A stretch of DNA of 64,000 nucleotides from Vombatus ursinus (Eukaryota > Chordata > Mammalia > Diprotodontia > Vombatidae): assembly GCF_900497805.2 (NCBI RefSeq), contig NW_020954569.1, positions 23,939,541-24,003,540 of the forward strand, written 5' to 3'. Position 1 is the first letter of the stretch. Each line of letters begins with the position of its first letter. The notes beneath the pieces were generated by a model. The model saw only the letters and a list, made by a program, of their open reading frames with translations. It searched no databases and was not told where the DNA came from. Shown here in pieces: positions 62,750 to 64,000 of this stretch. The position numbers were made by a program, and so were the translations under genes.

Positions 62750-63060
62750 ATATAAATTTCTGGAGATACACACATACACACACAATGAATTCAAGACTGT
62801 AATTGCTCCATTATGTCTGTGAAGTCTGAAAAGTTCAGAAAGTTCAGAAAAGTTTTGGTTGACCCACCAAAGAGGGTCAACCAAAGAGGAAAGTAGAAAT
62901 ACATGGTGGGTGGTAAAGAGTCTGTAATATATCCCCAACAAAAAAAGTAAAAGAGAAATACAGTAAATTATGTCACTCAACACTAAATATGACTAGGAAA
63001 GGAGAGGGACCAGTCATGTAACCAAGAGTGAGTGATAAACAATTGAAAAGCCAATGCTGT
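62750..63060. other. Unidentified sequence within the interrupted L2
   Basis: Contains a perfect local inverted repeat, GGTTGACCC/GGGTCAACC (about 62857-62882). Not recognised otherwise. Confidence 0.45.
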
Positions 63061-63064
63061 ACTG

Positions 63065-63165
63065 CAGTGGTATCAAACTCAAATAGAAACAGATTCCGAA
63101 GGCCTCATGTGGACTTAGAAAGCCACAGATCAGCATTATCTATGTTGTATTGTATTTTTGGAAGC
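63065..63165. mobile_element. hAT-type MITE, one end only
   Basis: CAGTGGTATCAAACTCAAAT, AGAAAC, CATGTGGACTTAGAAAGCCA and ATTATCTATGTTGTATTGTA. Same family as 23599-23820 reversed. It stops where the right arm of inverted repeat B begins, and its other end is not found. Confidence 0.7.
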
Positions 63166-63428
63166 AGTTTAATGTTTTAAGCTTTGTAACTACAAAGACT
63201 TACATCTACAGATGGCTTTGATGCTTCATGAAATCTGAGGCTATTTGTGAAAAGACTAGCTCATTATCCAGAGCTCAGGATTCTGCTAAACATCTCCTTT
63301 AAAGAAAAGTATAGATAAACTAGGCCTGAACAAAGGAATTCTGCAAAACAAATCTTTAAAATTGAACTTTCATCTCATCAGCTGTTTTCTCTTGATGTTT
63401 TATAATCTATATCAACTTCAAATGCAGG
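63165..63428 (-). repeat. Right arm of long inverted repeat B
   Basis: Reverse complement of 62033-62305. It begins exactly at the end of the hAT fragment and ends at ATATCAACTTCAAATGCAGG, after which L2 resumes. Confidence 0.88.
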
Positions 63429-63720
63429 TTTTGGAAGGAGCAAGTGGAGGAATGATAAGAGACTTCATGTAGCCGGTGGCTCTTGAACTGAGTTTCGAAG
63501 AAAACCATGGATTCCAAGAGATGGAAGTAATGAAGGGGAGCATCTCAGGCATGGAGAACCATCAATACAAAAGCACAGAGGTGGAAAATGCAGAGTCATA
63601 TGTGAGGAAGAATAAGTTGGCTAGACCATAGAGTAAGTGCATGGGAATAATATGTAAGAAGACTGGAAAGGTAGAAAGGGGACCAGATTGTGAAAAGCTT
63701 TAGTCCAGATGAGTCAGAAG

Positions 63721-64000
63721 CTTCAGAACAAATAAGTTGCCGTGTTACCATATGTCAGTAATCAGACCAGCCCATCAGTGTTTAATTTACCTATGCACAG
63801 AATGGAAGAACAGAGCAACTCTTCTTTATTCTCCTATGTATGTGTTTGTTGATAATAGTTATCTCCATCATGTAATATGATGTGCCCTTCATGTAGATAG
63901 TTGTTATACATTGGAGGCATCACTTGATATGGAATATATTTCAATTTGGGAAGTAATGAGCCAGTTTAGAAAAAAAAAATCCTAGAATATTAGTTTAGTA
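63721..64000. other. No recognisable feature
   Basis: Trailing 280 bases, A+T-rich, no named repeat. Confidence 0.4.

Larger units (their letters stand above)
62455..63720 (-). repeat. LINE-2, antisense, interrupted between about 62577 and 63435
   Basis: 3' end on the left (AAGCATTTATTAAAGACCTA, CAGTCCCTACCCTCGAGGAG). Upstream ORF2 part on the right (AAGGGGAGCATCTCAGGCAT, GAAGACTGGAAAGGTAGAAA, GGGGACCAGATTGTGAAAAG). The parts are in order for one L2. Confidence 0.75.

Noticed and set aside
1-64000. CRISPR array, bacterial operon or phage content
   Set aside because: No regularly spaced repeats with unique spacers and no dense ORFs; the DNA is plainly mammalian.

Overview
This window is about 64 kb of intergenic or intronic nuclear DNA from a mammal, almost certainly a marsupial. 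The case rests on repeats. There are many copies of the marsupial tRNA-type SINE (head GGCAGCTAGGTGG, end CCCCAATTGCC plus an A tail; WALLSI/WSINE/SINE1 type). There are MAR1-type SINEs ending in an RTE/BovB-like tail, an RTE LINE with the short elements that share its 3' end, marsupial L1 3' ends, and a heavy load of old LINE-2, CR1/L3, MIR and MIR3/Ther-2 copies. I cannot fix the species. No host protein-coding gene can be supported: almost every longer ORF is a shadow of a LINE, a SINE or a simple repeat. One 125-codon ORF on the minus strand (15759-16136) is unexplained. The only host-gene copy I recognise is a decayed 7SL (SRP RNA) retropseudogene on the minus strand at about 32924-33226.

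Layout. 0-4.4 kb: an inverted pair of an unknown repeat enclosing microsatellites and SINEs, then an antisense L2 joined to a 5'-truncated L1 that carries a SINE. 4.4-6.6 kb: the largest stretch with no recognisable interspersed repeat. 7-12 kb: MIR/MAR1 copies, a hAT-type MITE, and an RTE LINE whose endonuclease half is inverted relative to its reverse-transcriptase half. 12-25 kb: SINEs, L2, L3, MIR, the unexplained ORF, a G29 tract and a hAT MITE. 25-35 kb: MAR1, a hAT-like element, L3, L1, and L2 carrying the 7SL pseudogene; the only assembly gap (10 N) lies in a CT repeat near 33.96 kb. 35-51 kb: L3, SINEs, L1 3' ends, L2 and nested MIRs, plus an apparent L1/SINE chimaera made in one insertion. 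51-56 kb: a younger L1 nested in an older L1 with a perfect 15-bp target duplication, then an antisense L1 interrupted by about 740 bp of unidentified DNA. 56-64 kb: an internally deleted Tigger1 DNA transposon, MIR/L2/MAR1 copies, and a second long inverted repeat around an interrupted L2.

The elements do not form a pathway. Together they give a readable order of insertions: L2, L3 and MIR oldest; hAT-like elements, Tigger1 and MAR1 intermediate; L1 and the CCAATTGCC-type SINEs youngest. The most informative observations are the L1/SINE chimaera, the inverted RTE, the set of hAT MITEs with 8-bp duplications, the 7SL pseudogene, Tigger1 in a marsupial context, and the two inverted-repeat pairs. 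Edges of old repeats are by eye and may be off by 10-30 bases; family names come from memory of consensus sequences, not from a search.
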